This document shows, piece after piece, positions 63,474 to 64,000 of a stretch of DNA of 64,000 nt. The stretch is from an uncultured Halomonas sp. (GTDB taxonomy: Bacteria > Pseudomonadota > Gammaproteobacteria > Pseudomonadales > Halomonadaceae). The stretch covers positions 1 through 64,000 of the forward strand of contig NZ_CANMTQ010000012.1 in assembly GCF_947500835.1 (NCBI RefSeq), given 5' to 3'. The notes below the pieces were generated by a model. The model was not told the origin of the DNA. It made no database searches and worked only from the letters and a program-made list of their open reading frames with translations. The translations under genes and the position numbers were made by a program. Positions within the stretch are counted from its first letter, which is position 1. Every line of letters starts with the position of its first letter.

Positions 63474-64000
63474 TCAAGGGGTGGCAGGCAGCTCCCTCTT
63501 GTGCGCAGTGCGCTGATACGCGTCGACAATGGTCTGATAAGCTTCCTCGCTTACGGTTTGGCCCTGCAAGAAGCGATCGATATTCTCGTAGCTCACCCCA
63601 AGGGCATCCTCATCGGTAAGTTGAGGCTTGAGAGATTCAAGATCCGCCGTCGGCACCTTCTCTATGAGATCCGCCGGTGCTTTCAGAATTCGCCCCAATT
63701 CACGCACCTGCCCCTTGGTCAAGCCGGTCAACGGCGCAAGATCGCAGGCGCCATCACCATACTTGGTGAAAAACCCCATCATTCCTTCGGCAGCCTGATC
63801 GGTACCCACCACCAGCGCGCCTTTGGCACCTGCCACGGCGTACTGAGCGATCATGCGTTGTCGCGCCTTGATATTGCCCATCACAAAATCTCGATGATGC
63901 TCATCCTTAAAGGTGAGGCCACCTTTTTCAAGGTCATCCATCATGGCATCGCTGGCCGACTTGATGTTCGTCGTCAGCACTTCGTCCGGAACGATGAAAT
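63474..64000 (-). CDS. nadE: NAD synthetase, ammonia-dependent, C-terminal part (cut by window end)
   Basis: The frame stays open through the window edge: FIVPDEVLTTNIKSASDAMM precedes the remaining part. KGALVVGTDQAAEGMMGFFTKYGDGACDLAPLTGLTKGQVRELG in outline is the NadE core (about residues 40-80 of the visible part), with the lid and C-terminal dimer segment following. It converts nicotinate adenine dinucleotide to NAD with ammonia. The ATP-binding SGGxDS loop is off the window. Identification firm, start not visible. Confidence 0.92.
   Translation of the reverse strand, partial: FIVPDEVLTTNIKSASDAMMDDLEKGGLTFKDEHHRDFVMGNIKARQRMIAQYAVAGAKGALVVGTDQAAEGMMGFFTKYGDGACDLAPLTGLTKGQVRELGRILKAPADLIEKVPTADLESLKPQLTDEDALGVSYENIDRFLQGQTVSEEAYQTIVDAYQRTAHKRELPATP

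Overview
The window reads as a chromosomal segment of a halotolerant gammaproteobacterium, most likely Halomonadaceae (Halomonas/Chromohalobacter-like). This is inferred from protein resemblance, high GC third positions, the conserved gloB-mltD / yafS-rnhA-dnaQ neighbourhood and the benzoate/catechol genes. It was not checked by any search. I found 60 protein genes, two of them cut by the window ends, no tRNA or rRNA, no CRISPR array and no transposase.

Layout. (1) 1-9.9 kb, acyl-CoA catabolism: etfB (cut), a tightly coupled minus-strand operon (acyl-CoA dehydrogenase, acyl-CoA ligase, thioesterase, nitronate monooxygenase-like enzyme, ion-transporter-like membrane protein), and a divergent 3-hydroxyacyl-CoA dehydrogenase/thiolase pair followed by an IclR regulator. 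Three near-identical 15-bp palindromes sit one at each of the three promoters and look like a local regulon. (2) 10-20 kb, benzoate to muconolactone: catBCA-benABCD plus two BenE-type transporters on the minus strand, with a divergent LysR regulator and an exact ATAC-N7-GTAT operator between them. (3) 20.3-22 kb, a small GST-VOC-TetR cassette of lower GC with a textbook promoter/operator. (4) 22-34 kb, mixed housekeeping and accessory genes: envelope proteins, a NhaP2/CvrA-like antiporter, an orphan membrane-anchored binding protein, a DnaQ/GIY-YIG fusion nuclease, an esterase, yhhQ behind a preQ1-I riboswitch, prpE behind two GntR-type palindromes, an ArsR regulator, sohB and an SCP2 protein. 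(5) 34-45 kb, nudC-dnaQ-rnhA-yafS divergent from gloB-mltD, then the yejABEF peptide importer. (6) 45-49 kb, an HhH DNA glycosylase-like protein, rsuA, an omega-amidase, rarD and an unknown gene. (7) 49.5-58 kb, a sulfur-flavoured stretch: PAPS-type sulfotransferase, arylsulfotransferase-like protein, SulP permease and CysQ PAP phosphatase, with pncB among them. (8) 58-64 kb, recQ, a chemoreceptor with a FliA promoter, a CPA1 antiporter and nadE (cut).

The clearest non-coding signals are the three-palindrome acyl-CoA regulon, the preQ1 riboswitch, the TetR operator over the GST promoter, the two ATTGTCGACAAT-type sites upstream of prpE, the FliA promoter, and two miniature inverted-repeat elements whose ends share a sequence and abut or supply the stop codons of yhhQ and nudC. 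No wholly unprecedented multi-gene system is evident. The palindrome-linked acyl-CoA regulon and the sulfotransferase cluster are the best candidates for something undescribed.
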